From assembly GCF_021730395.1 (NCBI RefSeq), contig NW_026463393.1, positions 1 through 64,000 on the forward strand: a stretch of 64,000 nt of DNA, written 5' to 3'. The translations under genes were made by a program, and so were the position numbers. Source of the DNA: Mercenaria mercenaria (lineage: Eukaryota > Mollusca > Bivalvia > Venerida > Veneridae). The notes under the pieces were generated by a model. It ran no database searches and was not told where the DNA came from. It worked only from the letters and a program-made list of their open reading frames with translations. Of this stretch, positions 35,474 to 47,993 are shown in pieces. The first letter of the stretch is position 1. The number at the start of each line of letters is the position of its first letter.

Positions 35474-35625
35474 TGATCAGTAACTTCTTTCCGATATTTG
35501 AGAATTTCTTTTAAAGTTCTGTCACTTGCCCTTCCCATAACTTCATCAATTTCTCTAATTTTATCTTCACCCTTCAAACCGGCTTCCTGTATCGTCATTA
35601 TCCCCATTACTGTTCTATCGTTGTC
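35474..35625 (-). pseudogene. TRIM coiled-coil fragment, copy B
   Basis: Translates to EDKIREIDEVMGRASDRT and LKEILKYRKEVTDHL, homologous to 8,733-8,885 and to residues 150-190 of the intact TRIM. It is separated from its former neighbour, the CXC-like fragment, by the 2.2 kb element. Confidence 0.7.
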
Positions 35626-35870
35626 ACATAAATGAATATATAAAATTAAGTAAAGATCAGTTTCAAAATGGTAAAACAATATCAGTACCAATATCATATT
35701 CGTGGGCTCGTGTAATCCGTACGTGGCTTGTCGTAAACAATCGGGGAATGCCGAAATCGCATGTGGAGAGTACATGCTTTGCCGATTTTCATTACAGGTT
35801 TTAGGGAGTGCTGGGATCAGAAGTAAGTCTCCACTTTTTGCCGATGATATCGTGTTAAGCCACATCTTTC

Positions 35871-35871
35871 T

Positions 35872-35917
<46 letters not shown>
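35871..35917. repeat. T11-G36 homopolymer
   Basis: Eleven T followed by 36 uninterrupted G. The homologous site in copy A (about 9,150-9,160) is only T3G4. It could be true slippage expansion or an assembly error. Confidence 0.9.
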
Positions 35918-36224
35918 GACTGGCTGGCGTTTTTCCAATATCATTTTTGAAATTTAAGGAGTTTACTGTGTGATTCAGTGTTTTATTGAAAAAAGAATGG
36001 TGGACTATATCTTGATAATTTCTCAGTGAAACTATGGAAGTATAATTACAATTGGTTGGGCGGTAAAATATATTTCAATCTATCAATATGTTTATATTAA
36101 AGAAGCAAGTCAGTACAAGGAAATAAACATACACGCCACCTAATAGAATGATGTAAAGAATATGTTAACTATTCTGCTTACATTACTCATGGCGTTGCGC
36201 GAGTAAAATTTGTAAAAATATATT

Positions 36225-37504
36225 TGAACAAGAGGGTCATGATGACCCTGGATCGCTCACTAGAGTAATATGAGCTACATTTTCAAATGTCAAACTGATG
36301 ATTTTTAGAAAAAATTTGGAAGATTTTTCGATGTACAATCAAGTAACCCCTGGGGCGGGGCCAATTTTACCCCGGGTGTCATGATTTGAACAAAGTTTGT
36401 AGAAGTCTACTAGGCAATGTTACATATCAAATATTTAAGACCTAGGCCTTCTGGTTTATTTTTAGCAAATTTATGAAGATTTCCCTATGTACAATCAAGT
36501 AACCCCTGGGGCTGGGTCTGGTTAATTTTTAGAAAATTTTCCTATGTAAAATCAAGTGACCTCTGGGGCGGGGTCAATTTTGACTCCGGGGGTCATGATT
36601 TGAACAAATTTTGTAGAGGTCCACTAGGCAATGCTACCTGTGAAATATCTAAGCTCTAGGCCTTCTGGTTTATTTTTAGAAAATTGAAGTTTTTTCTATG
36701 TACAATCAAGTAACCCCATGGGGCGGGATCAATTTGAACCCGGGGGTCATGATTTGAACAAATTTTGTAGAAGTCTACTAGGCAATGCTATATGTCAAAT
36801 ATCTAAGCTTTAGGCCTTCTGGTTTATTTTTAGAAAAATTTTGAAGATTTTCCTATGTAAAATCAGTTGACCCCTGGGGTCATAATTTGAACAAATTTTG
36901 TAGAGGTCCACTAGGCAATGCTACGTGAAATATCTAAGCTCTAGGTCTTCTGGTTTATATTTAAAAAAATATTTGAAGATTTTCCTATGTAAAATCAAAT
37001 GACACCTGGGACAGGGTCAATTTTGACCCCAGGGTCATGATTTGAATAACTTTAGTAGAGGTCCACTAGGCAATGCTACATGTCAAATATCTTAGCTCTA
37101 GGGCTTCTGGTTTTTGAGAAGAAGATTTTTTAAGATTTTCCTATGTAAAATCAAGTGACCCCTGGGGCGGGGTCTATTTTGACCCCGGGGTCATGATTTG
37201 AACAAACTTGGTAGAGGTCTACTAGGCAATGCTTCACACCAAATATCTAAGCTCTAGGGCTTCTGGTTTTTGAGAAGAAGATTTTTAAAAATTTTCCTTT
37301 TGGTTGCCATGGAATTCAATTCTTTGCACAATTTTTGTAGAGCTTCACCCAAGGAACATTCCTATGAAGATTAGATGAAATTGGCCTAGCGGTTTATGAG
37401 GAGATGTCATTTAAAGTTAAAGTTTACGGACGACGGACACTGGACGCCGGACGGTGACTAATCCTAATAGCTCACCCTGAGCCTTTGGCTCTGGTGAGCT
37501 AAAA
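36225..37504 (+). mobile_element. AACAAGAGGGTCATG element of ~145 bp tandem units
   Basis: The head is AACAAGAGGGTCATGATGA, the tail GCTCACCCTGAGCCTTTGGC then TGGTGAGCTAAAA. In between lie seven units with TCATGATTTGAACAAA, GGTCCACTAGGCAATGC, TCTAAGCTCTAGG, CTTCTGGTTT and CCTATGTA. No coding capacity. The type is familiar from clam genomes but I cannot name its class. Confidence 0.8.
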
Positions 37505-37985
37505 GTATAAATGGTAAGGGTAGATTTCCCGGTTGCGCAGAGCAACCAAAGCACAGACATAAAGCCAACAGTACAACGTGTAGAGTTTTTCAAAGATACT
37601 AGCCATATTGGGAAAAACTAGTCCGACCTCATAGCAGTCCTGTTTTTGACCAGTCAAGATGGCCTGATGTTCACACAATGAACATTTCAGTAAAAGTATT
37701 TCGAAATTTCTGACAAAAAGATTTTTTAAAGTTTTCATTAAATATATATCGTTGAAAGTGACATCGGGTGCCCATATTGTTCAACAAAACAACCTTGGTA
37801 AAAGGGCACACATTTTGTAAAACTGATTTTATATTGTACCAGTAATTAAGATGATGTTTTCTGAAGATTTTCCTATTTTAGCTCTAGTGGTCCCTACGTG
37901 CAGACAAGCAGAACCATTTGAAAGTTTGATAGAAAACCATGATACGAACATTCAAGCCAAGTTTCATTAACTTTCACTCAAGCTA

Positions 37986-39408
37986 CAGTCACACATACGG
38001 ATATGTCAGTGCGTTGAGGTACGGTGCGGATAGGATTAGTCTGACGGTGGGTGTATATTTAATTAACTATGGAGCAGTACGTCTTAGTATGGGAAAAATG
38101 GTGAGAAACAGGAAACAAACAAAACAATACAGGAAAAATATTTCAAACTTCTGCCAAATGATCTTGCTGTTACACTATGTAAATTCAGGTGCATGAATCA
38201 TAAATTACCTATAGAAAAAGGAAGATTTTACAATATTGCTAGAGAACAAAGAATCTGTCAGTTATGTGATAATAACCTGTTAGGCGATGAATTTCATTAC
38301 CTCTTTAATTGTACATTGTTTAATAATGTTAGAAAAAAATATATTGATGACTACTACTTTAAACGTTCTAATGCTTTTAAATTCTCCAAACTTATGAATT
38401 GCGAAGATAGAATGACTTTACTTAAATTGGCAGTGTTTTGTAAAAACATAATGTCTTGTTTTAGATAATTTGCTAGTTTTGAGGTGATGGGCCCGTAATC
38501 AAACTTGGTAATAACCGAGTGTTTGCTTGTTCTTATGCGGCTCGGCATTATTTGGGTGCAGATTATTTAAAGGGTTTATAGTTTGCCAATTGTGTTTCCG
38601 GGCCCACTGCCTTAACAACATTTCTCATCCTCAACTTTACTTAAATTGGCAGTTTTTCTGTAAAATATGATGTCTAGTCTTAGATAATTTGCTAGTGTTG
38701 GGGTGATGGATCCGTAATCAAACTGGGTAATAACCGAGTGTTTGCTTGTTTTTCTCGAGCTTGTAGATTATTTAGAGGGTTTATAGTTTACCAATTGTGA
38801 TTCCGGGTCCACTACCTTAATAAAATTTCTCATCCTCCTTGTACACAGTTCACAATAATGACATCTTGTTCCATATGCCATGTTGTATGTTACATTGTTT
38901 GTAATGTTTATGTCAGATGCCCATAAGGGCCTTGACTTTAAAATAAACTTGAAACTTGATGCGAATAAGTACGGATAGGTGCAAGGTACTACGTTGAATT
39001 ATGTTTTACTGCGCCTTGCAACTTGCCCAGCGCACGGACGGGTCTGCGGTAAACAACGTTGAACTATGCTTAAGTACGAGCAGCCTCGGATAACTACGTT
39101 CAGCTACGGCGAGATACGCAACAGCACGGATAACTACGTTTAAGTGCTTTTAACTACGGATGAATAAATTTCAGCCAAGTTGGACTAAAGTCACGCTCAA
39201 ATGGCTACGGTTCGCTCAAATTTTTGTGCATGTTCAAAAATTAGAGAAACTTGCAAGTTTGGAATAAGTTTTGAATACGTTTTGACCAAGTTTTGGTACG
39301 GATTAATACGAATGACTACTCTGAGGTACAGCTCAGGTACGGATCGATACGGATTACTACGTTTCTGTCCGTAGCTTAACGTAGCTATCCGCGCCGTATG
39401 TGTGACTG
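37986..39408. mobile_element. 1.4 kb TIR element rich in TACGGAT/CTACGTT motifs
   Basis: 15 bp inverted ends CAGTCACACATACGG / CCGTATGTGTGACTG. The DNA next to both ends is dense in TACGGA, ACTACGTT and similar motifs. A LINE 3' fragment (38,075-38,957) is inserted inside. It sits within a remnant of another tandem-unit element (CAAGCCAAGTTTCATT before, GAGGAGATGATCCTTG after). Confidence 0.82.
38075..38957 (+). mobile_element. 5'-truncated LINE: reverse transcriptase C-terminal end and 3' UTR
   Basis: An open frame from about 38,110 (EKYFKLLPNDLAVTLCKFR, then MNHKLPIEKGRF) to the stop at 38,466 carries RICQLCDNNLLGDEFHYLFN and C-LFNNVRKKY, the Cys/His tail that follows the RT domain in many animal non-LTR elements. 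It ends in KNIMSCFR. The 3' UTR holds a partly duplicated ~215 bp block (38,415-38,640, 38,641-38,850) and ends in AAATAAACTTGAAACTTGAT. RT and endonuclease domains are absent, the usual 5' truncation. The clade is not assigned. Confidence 0.8.
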
Positions 39409-39693
39409 GGGTATTAGTGGCTTGAGAGGAGATGATCCTTGTAAAACATATTGACAGCACTGGACAATTCACATTTAGTGAGCTTGTGAATGTTATGCTA
39501 TGGTGAGCTCAATATGAAAACTTGAAGATGTAATAAAATGCTTTCAATAATCAAAATCGGTCGAAAAAGGGGCATAATTTTGTTTATCACATATTTGATG
39601 TCGCGGGAGTGTAATAAAGCCATTACTTAAATATGATAATACACTAGTGTAATAAAGCTTTGACGTCGACGTCATTCACGGTATAGGAGACGT

Positions 39694-41990
39694 TGGTCAA
39701 GATGACTTGTTTATATAGTAAAAGAAAGTAAAATTTTTGATATTTGAACAGGAAAAGTTGACATGTGATAAAAAGAATATTAAATTTGTGACTTTCCACA
39801 TTGAATTTATTAATTTAAAAACTCGTTGAATAAAATTAATAAAATGCTGGGCAGAGCCTTGCAATTTTTTATTTGATTCAACTTGTCTAATAAATTCAAT
39901 ATGAAAAGACACTCATGTAATATCCTCAATAAAACGTTTAACAGAGTTATGGATCCTGTACAATGCATGTCAGATTATCCAAGTGAACAAGTGTGTGAAG
40001 TTTCAATTCATTCCCATAAATTTATTCAGTGTATGTCAAATCATCACAGTGAACAAGCGTGTGAAGATTCAATCCATTCCCATTAGTGAATTTTGAGATA
40101 CCAGCTTACATACAAAACCTAGCTTAACTAGAAATATTGGTAAAACCGATGGATGCTCCCAAAAATTTGTATAATTATTTAAAGAACAAAAGTGGAATTT
40201 ACTGACTGGGCACATAGTTTACTGATGTTGAATGACCAAAGGGCACTATGTCATTGAAAACTTCTTCCAACAGATAATGGAGAAAATACGCGAACCTCCT
40301 TTTGAGGATGAAGCATCGTATGAATTTTTGCTGAATTCCACACAGTGTTTGCTGAGAAAAACTCCTGACTATGACGGCCCTAAGTTTAGTAATGTTGAAT
40401 AATCAAAGGGCAATAACTGGGTGAAAAATCATCCAACCAAAACCCGAAGAAAATATGCCCATTTCCTCTTAAAAGTAACGCTTCCTATGAAGTATGACTA
40501 AATTCCAACCAGTGATTGGTGAGAAATTCACCACGCAAGCATTGTACTATAATATACTACTGTTGAATAATCAAAGGGCAATAACTAGGTATAAAGTCAT
40601 CCAACCAGAACACGAAAATAATATGCGAATCTCCTCTTGATGATGAACCTTCCTATGAAGTACGGCTAAATTCCAACCAGTGATGGTGGCTGAGAAATAC
40701 TAGGGACAAGAAATGTACTGTAGTAAACTATTGCTGAATAATCAATATACAACAAGGCTGTCTGAAAGACAGCTACATCCCCCGCCACTGCTATGGATAG
40801 TGAAAGGGTTGATGGTATTGTGTGGAAGCATTAAACATTTGAGTTGTGACCTTGCCCTTAAGCTTGCACGGGTGAATTTCAAATTCTGCACATTGTTTTG
40901 ATAAGGGAAATATTACAGCCAAGTCATATCAAAATCCTTCAAGGGATTTAGGAGATACACAGCAGACATAAAAGGAATACTCAAACCTCTGACCTTGAGT
41001 TGTGACCTTGACCTTGAGCCAACATGGCTGACGCATGAGTTCTGCACATCGGCTTGTTGAGGTGATCAATTGTCCCAAGTTCCATGAAAATCCTCCAAGA
41101 GGCTTAGGAGATACAAAGCGGACACAAAATGGAAGGCTCAAACATTTGACCCCGAGTTGTGACTTTGACCTTAAAGCTGACATGGCTGATCGTGAGTTCT
41201 GCACATCGTCTCAATGAGGTGATCATTTGACACAAGTTTCTTGAAATTCCTTCAAGGGGTTTAGGAGATATAGAGCAGACACAAAATGGAAAACTCAAAC
41301 CTTTGACCTCGAATTGTGACCTTGCCTTTAAGCAACATGGCTGACTCATTAGTTCTGCACAGCGTCTTGATAAGGTGATCATTTGACCGAAGTTTCATGA
41401 TTATCCTCCAAGGGGTTTAGGAGATACAGAACGGACACGAAATGGAAGGCTCAAACCTTTTACCTAGAGTTGTGACCTTGACCTTGAGTCGACATGGCTG
41501 ACTCATGGGTTCTGCACATTGTCTTGATGAGGTAATTATTTGACCCAAGTTTCATGATTATCCTTCATGGGGTTTAGGATATACAGAGCAGAGTCAGCGG
41601 AACAAAATGGAAGGTTCAAACCTTTGACCTAGTGTTGTGACCTTGACCTTGAGCCGACATGGCTGACTCATGGGTTCTGCACATCGTCTTGATGTAGTGA
41701 TTATTTGAAAATCCTTCAAGGGGTTAAGGAGATACAGAGTGGACACGAAATGTTACGGATGGAAGGAAGGACGGATGGAGACCATTCCTATACACCGCCC
41801 CACCACTTGTGGCGGGAGATTAATAACTGGGTGAAAAATCATCCAACCAGAACACGAAGACAATATGCGCATGCCCTCTTGACAGTAAAGATGCCTATGA
41901 AGTATGGCTAGTTCCAACCAGTGATTGCTGACAAATACTCTAGACAAGAATTGTACTATAGTATACTTTAAATGTTGAATAATCGTCTTC
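39694..41990. repeat. Copy B of the 66 bp pair and the compound tandem-unit element
   Basis: Matches 10,741-13,065 unit by unit, with small indels. The C-rich run at about 12,840 in A is much shorter here. Confidence 0.88.
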
Positions 41991-42059
41991 TCATTGCATA
42001 AATTCACTGTCAATTTCAATAATGATAATGAGCTAACCGGATAGTTTCGATGTAGACTA

Positions 42060-43310
42060 CAACAGTAACTAAGCATCAACATATGTCCAAATTTTGAATA
42101 TATCTTTGTTTACTTCTGCCGCTGTCATATTGAATAACTGTCGACAATTAAGTACGTTCTGTTCATTGAACCAATATCGCAGCAATATGTTGGAATGGTC
42201 CAAATCATCCTTTAGTCCTACTGAATTATATGAGTAACAACAGAAACTAGAATTCCAGCTACTTGAATGACACGTGAAAAATTAGCAAAATTACGATTTC
42301 AAAAATATTTGGCCGTTCTTTTCGTCAGCACATAAGGAATTCATTACTGAAACGGATTTCATTGTATCTCATACCGATGACCTCTTAGATTGAGTTGGTG
42401 CATAACACAAAGAACGCAACGGTAATTACAGTAACTGAGCACAAAAATATGTTCAAATTTCGTAATGAGACTTTTAGTCGTATGATGTCGGCATATAGAA
42501 TGTGTGTAGGCAATGCAATATGTGTACTATTTTAGATCTATCGTCATGGTTCAGTGCATCATTAAGCTCTCTAAAACATTGTCAATTAGGCCTACAGCAG
42601 TTAGAAGGATTCGAGCCGATTCTACGATAAAGAATTCTACGATTCTACGATTTAAGCAGATTTGTCCGTTTTTCATATAATGCATTCACTTCTTAAACAG
42701 ATTTCAACGTGTATCTTTCCAGTCCCCGATGATAACCTTAGTGGACTAACCTTGACTCGACACAACCGTTTCCGTGCAGGATATACATGTAGCAGTACAG
42801 TGCATCGAAATATGTTCAAGTTTCTTAATTAAGGTTTCTTTGGACGTATGCCTCCGACATATTGAAAAATCTTCGGCAATGCATGTATTGTTTATTGAAC
42901 AACATTCAAAGAATATATCGGCGTAGTTCATGACATCCTCATGCACTCCCGAACATTCTGAATTACAGCCTGGAGTATGTTTATACTGTTGTTTATGTTG
43001 TTGGTAGTTATAGCAGTAAAGGCAGTTATACATTTGGTACATATTTGTACTGCTACAACGTCCAACAGTAATAGCAGTAACAGTGTTGCCACTGCTATAA
43101 CGTTCCAGCAGTAACAGCGGTAAAACCAGCACGGAGCAGTACAGCATTACAGCGGTAACATTTGTAGTACTATTGTTACTATTTAACTTCCGGGTGTAAT
43201 AATGTTGTAACCGCTAACACTTCAAGCAAAAATAACAGTTATACTGCTGTTACTGCTGTTATTCTCTAGTGCTAAGTTCATGCTGGTTTTCCATTGTTAC
43301 GTAATATGAA
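42060..43310. repeat. Copy B of the diverged ~360 bp repeats
   Basis: Matches 13,085-14,340 closely, including the AACAGCAGTAA-rich tail. No gene is supported. Confidence 0.6.
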
Positions 43311-44929
43311 ATAAGGCACTGCCTCAATCAGGAACCGATCCGACTTCAACTCATCCCATAATATTTACAAAAAAACTGAGGGCGGCACGGACCGATGGAC
43401 ACATTTTTCGATAGTAAATATCTCATTCGGTATATCGAATGTTACCGTAGTGAGATCGATCTCGAGTTTCGTCGTTTCGCGCAGGATCGATTCCCTATCA
43501 ATTTAAAGGTAGATTTTGGAATAAAAAACAACACTGCCCATATTTGTACTGATGTGCAAGACGTTGCGGTTCGTACAAGTTATGTGGATGCTCATTAATA
43601 GGCACAAGGAAAAAACGTTTCTTGCACACCGGACTGGCGTTTCTGATGATTTTACCCATGCCGGCAAAACCCATCTGGCACCCCACATGCCAGATGACTC
43701 TCGTGATGTTAATGACAACTAAAGTCTGTTCCATTTCAAAGGTTTACCCCAACTTTGGTGTCACATGACAAAACTACGACACTTACCGGCAAAGTAAACA
43801 TGGTTTGATAAACTAAAAAAAAGTCACCCTCGAGAAATTTAACGATTTTTTTCTGCTTTGCCAAATATCCAAATAAATGACAAATTTATATTTTCAACGG
43901 CAGTCTCCCATTGTAATTTCTTGTCGCCATTGGAGTTTGCTCTCTAAATTTGGAGTATTACGGGAAAATTCACGTGAATTTTATCGGGAGCGATTCAAGA
44001 CTCATTTCGTTTATGAATGCATGAGTGAAATGAAATGCAGTTGTATTTAAAAAAAAGCTATAACAATGAACACATTATTTAGATCTAACAAAAATGTAAA
44101 TTGACTCACTTTTAACAAAGTTATATGTATACACTCCAAAATTCTTCCAAGTCTTCAGTAGCTCTATCCAATCCTCGATGAGTAAATTGTAAACAAACAA
44201 GGTCTTTTAAACATCGGTGAAATTCAGGCATCAATCGCACCATGCCCTTGAAACGATGACTTGTTCAAAATAACATCATTTCCAAACGCATGGTTCAAAG
44301 ATAACCTGTATTTTAGCATCCTTACTGAAGTATTTACAGTCCGCCACATATCCAATTTCTTTCACAATGGTCAGTTTTGAACTTCAATAAACAATATTCA
44401 CCGGCTGTGTATGCAAGAGAATTCTTTTTCTCCGAAAGAAACTTGTGACGTATTAGACAAATGACGTAATCTTGCTGTGGCCATATGCAGATTTATACGA
44501 GGCGCACAAGGGAAATATTACCTCTAGGTTTAAATACACAATCAGCTGATAGAAGATAGAAATCTTGACGTATCTATGTCACGCTAGAATTATACTCTAC
44601 TTCTTGAAATATATATTTAAACAATGCTTAATTGTTTATCGTTTTATCAACCTATCTATTTTATTTCATTTCTTTTTTAAATTTTGCTGTTTATATGGAA
44701 GCATCTCCTTTTTCTTTTAAGCTCGTGACTTACTCTTGATCCGAGGGCTGCTAATTTAGATTTCTTTTAAAGCGAAATCGGACCGCGAGCCCATTCTCTC
44801 TATTTATTTTTATCATATCTATCATTATTATTATACCAGATTTATATTTGACTTAAATAACTTGTATGAACGATCCAGAGAGCAGTCATAGAGCCTACTC
44901 GGAATTTGAAGTTATTTATAATGGCGATT

Positions 44930-45130
44930 CCAGAATTAAATTTATGGGGGGAGTGGCGGTGTCGGACGGCAACCGAATCTTTTAATGACGGGTGGTGGGT
45001 TCCATCGGAAAATCATAATTATGGGTGGTGGGGTCCATCCAAAAATCATAATTATGGTGGTGGTCCTCACAAAATCCGTCTTTATGGGTGATGGGTTAAT
45101 TGTAAAAATGTATAAAATATGGGTGGGTGG
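44930..45130 (+). repeat. ~33 bp degenerate minisatellite
   Basis: Units with GGTGGGTTCCATC / GGTGGGGTCCATCC and AAAATCATAATTATGG repeat four to six times and decay into GGGTGGGTGGGTG. Confidence 0.8.
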
Positions 45131-46367
45131 GTGTTTGATCACCTCTTTTAATTAATTACGGACGTTTTCCTTTCTTTTTAACTATAAGTTGCTACTTTAA
45201 TGAACGCAATTTTGACATTACCGATCTAAGAAATATCTTTTTTGATAAATTTCTGTTCATTAAGCATTTCTTTTCTTTTTCTGTCTCGTTCCCTTTGAAT
45301 TTGAAGTCTTGGTCATGCTTTTAGCGTCCTTAATTAATCGCTGAAAGTATGTCAGTCAACATTTCCTGACGTAATAGAATCATGTCACCGATTATGTACT
45401 GTATCTCGCACTTGTGCAGAAGTCAATAAAATCCGCGGAGACTGACTGATACCTCACTTTTCCCGCCTTTCATTCACACTCGTGTATTCTGTCTGGCACG
45501 TGACGCGTATAAATATTTTTTTGTTATGCCACGGACATAGTTTCAGAAATGAAATCGAGGCAGGCCGAAAGGAAAACATGCGTGAATTGAGTAAAAATCT
45601 TAGCATGAAGATCACTGTTCCCAAAATTAGTCGATTTTTCCATGCACGCATAGATACTTAAAACAGGCGTACAGAATCCACGCGCAATTCCACACAAAAT
45701 CGTATGTTAGTAAATAGTACCGATTTCATTATCCGCTGCCGACGTAAATATCATATCGTCATCATCTATATTAAGGACATACCTGACACAGGTATTTCAA
45801 TATATTTGTGAAGCACTAGCCGATTCGGATTTGTTTACAAAAAATGCTATGTCGCTAAGAAAACCCACATCAATATTCATTCACGTCTATAATTAATTAT
45901 GGGAAGTCACTAATGTCGCACACAATCATATTTGAAATGTTTTTCTTTACTAATACGTGGTCTAACATGTATCTGAACTATTTAAACTGTTGCACACGCA
46001 GTTTGTCTATTTTTTCTTCGAATTGTTCGTTAAATCGCTTATGCAAATCGCGAACATCAATTTCTTCTTTCTAAAAGCCAGCATCGTGAGAGAGAAAACC
46101 TTTTTAAAACTTATTTTACGTTGAAGTAAAAAAAAAATTGACGTGCGAAATATTTCATATCTTTTCCGAAACATTACCTGTCTTTACTATTTCTTTCATA
46201 GTTAAACAGTATGTGGCCAAAAAAATCACAAGTTGTTACTTTAGCGTTTAGCCATTTAAAGGCACTGACATCCAGATTTTTGCTTAAAGTTTGGTCAGAT
46301 TTTGAATATATGAACACGAGGTTGTGTTGCTAATCTGTTTCAGAATGCCAAATTAAGAGATAAAAAC

Positions 46368-46445
46368 ATGCTGGAGTCGGGAATCGAACCCGGGCCGCCG
46401 CCGCGATAAAGATTTCCCTGGGGTCGTGACCAATACACCATGGAG
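46368..46445 (-). mobile_element. tRNA-like sequence (SINE head or decayed tRNA)
   Basis: The minus strand reads GGTGTATTGGTCACGACC then GGGTTCGATTCCCGACTCC, which are box A- and box B-like. The acceptor stem is not clearly paired. No SINE body was followed. Confidence 0.4.
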
Positions 46446-46498
46446 GAATATTTAAATAAATATAAAGCTTTATGATTAAGGCAGTTTACCTCCAGTAT

Positions 46499-46546
46499 CC
46501 CGTTATTTTGAATAAATCGCCAAAAAAAAAAAAAAAAAAAAAAATT
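46499..46546. repeat. Poly-A run
   Basis: An A22-class homopolymer at about 46,521-46,543, near the tRNA-like sequence. It could be the tail of an antisense-neighbour insertion. Confidence 0.4.
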
Positions 46547-46713
46547 CTTATGTGTTACTGTAACATAATCTGTCATTAACTATTAAAACTTTATAATTTT
46601 CTGATATCTATTTTTTTGTTGTTGTCATACTTTCTGGGGATCAGTGCTTTTAAAACAAATTTAGTAAAACATATACTGCGTGCAATTATTTTGAAAACGG
46701 GCTAAATTTCCTT

Positions 46714-46990
46714 AACCCGCCGGCATAGCTCAGTAGGAAGAGCGTTGGTCTACGGATCGCGGGATCCTCGGACGGGGCGTATGTTCGCCGTGACGATTTG
46801 ATAAAAAACATTGTGTCTGAAATCACTCGTCCTCCACCTCTGATAATTAATGTGGGGAAGTTGGCAGTTACTTGCGGAGAACAGGTACTGGTACAGAATC
46901 CAGGAACACTGGTTAAGCTAACTGCCCGCCGTTACATGACTGAAATACTTTTGAAAAACGACGTTAAACCCAAAGCCAAACAAACAAAAA
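46714..46990 (+). mobile_element. Near-complete tRNA-headed SINE
   Basis: The head is CATAGCTCAGTAGGAAGAGC, with part of box B lost. The body matches the 10,439-10,724 element (CTCCACCTCTGAT, GTTACTTGCGGAGAACAGG, CGCCGTTACATGACTG), and the tail is CAAACAAACAAAAA. A short duplication AATTTCC lies at 46,705-46,711 and 46,992-46,998. An open frame across it is fortuitous. Confidence 0.88.
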
Positions 46991-47871
46991 CAATTTCCAT
47001 AAATCATGTCCAAAGAAATTACAAGCCTTGTCGGCGTCAGGGAATGATACTAGTTTTAATGACTCAACACGATTCTTCCGAAACCATATTTCTGTAGAAC
47101 CTGTGCTAGATCGATATATACATTTTCGTACATTGTTCGGCAGATGTTGAACACAACGTTAAGATAGAAACGGGAATAGTAACATAATGAAAATCCAGCT
47201 TAAATATACGTAAATATCGGGCCATCGTATACAACATAATGAATTTCTCCATAGAACCGGAAGCAGACGTTTCTTCTTCGTATTTTGGCGGGAAAACTGC
47301 ATTGCCTTCCTTGATGCTCCTTCGGAAATGACCGTGTGCTTATGGAAAATTTCGTGTTGGCGTTATATTTTCGCGTCACCAGAAACGTTAAGTACTATGT
47401 TGAAACTTTCATGTAATTGTAAACAAAATGCACTACAACAAAATGAAAATGCATGCTTTAGAGCTCGAATTTTTATATTGTGCCTGTACGTCCATCTATA
47501 ATATTTTTCATTTTAGTGGTTCATGCACTGATAATATATTGTTTATGTAAAAATATGAAAAAAGCAGGTACCTTGATAGTTTCTCTCCGTTCCTTATAGT
47601 ATATTTCTCGATTCAAAATACGTTAGTTTACCATAAGAACATAACGTTACGCTACAAACGATAAAACTTAAGTGGAACTTTGTTATTGTGCGTAACGCAA
47701 AACATCATGACGTCACTTCTGCTTACGGACGTTAATTTCCCGCGCTCTAATATAAGAAAGAGTGCTATGTACAAAGAAAATATTTCTACCTGTTATTTGT
47801 AAAATACGGTATGCAAGAAAAATAATCTGCTAGAATAAAATGCTAACATGTAGACGATATGCAAGAAAAAA

Positions 47872-47993
47872 TATCGGTCATGTGTTTACGAATCGGATGG
47901 AAATATCCGTCCCTCGGCCACCTGCTCATGGGCGGTAATTCGGCAAGCCTCATTACCGCCCAATGCGCAGGTGCCCTTGGATCCGATTCCTAA
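47872..47993. repeat. Partly deleted palindrome, copy B
   Basis: The left arm matches 15,096-15,248. The right arm has lost the CGGGACGGATATTTC portion and stops at about 47,990, which is also the end of recognisable copy B. Confidence 0.8.

Larger units (their letters stand above)
43728..47516. other. 3.8 kb present only in copy B
   Basis: Copy A runs straight from AATGACAACTA to GTGGTTCATGCACTG at about 14,740; copy B is interrupted there by this stretch. No inverted ends or clear target duplication were found, so a deletion in A is as likely as an insertion in B. Contents: a G-rich minisatellite, a tRNA-like piece and a full SINE. The rest, including 43,728-44,880 and 45,200-46,360, shows no gene I can recognise. 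Confidence 0.7.
18661..47993 (+). repeat. Copy B of the segmental duplication
   Basis: Begins with the sequence seen at position 1 and ends inside the palindrome matching 15,096-15,248. It holds about 14 kb more than copy A. The extra blocks are at 18,700-18,846, about 19,000-24,237, 27,852-28,058, about 28,454-28,565, 32,138-32,513, 33,241-35,467, about 35,985-39,690 (replacing 9,217-10,725 of A) and 43,728-47,516. Confidence 0.94.

Noticed and set aside
44906-45091. Frame with repeated Asn-His-Asn-Tyr-Gly-Trp
   Set aside because: Readout of a ~33 bp minisatellite.
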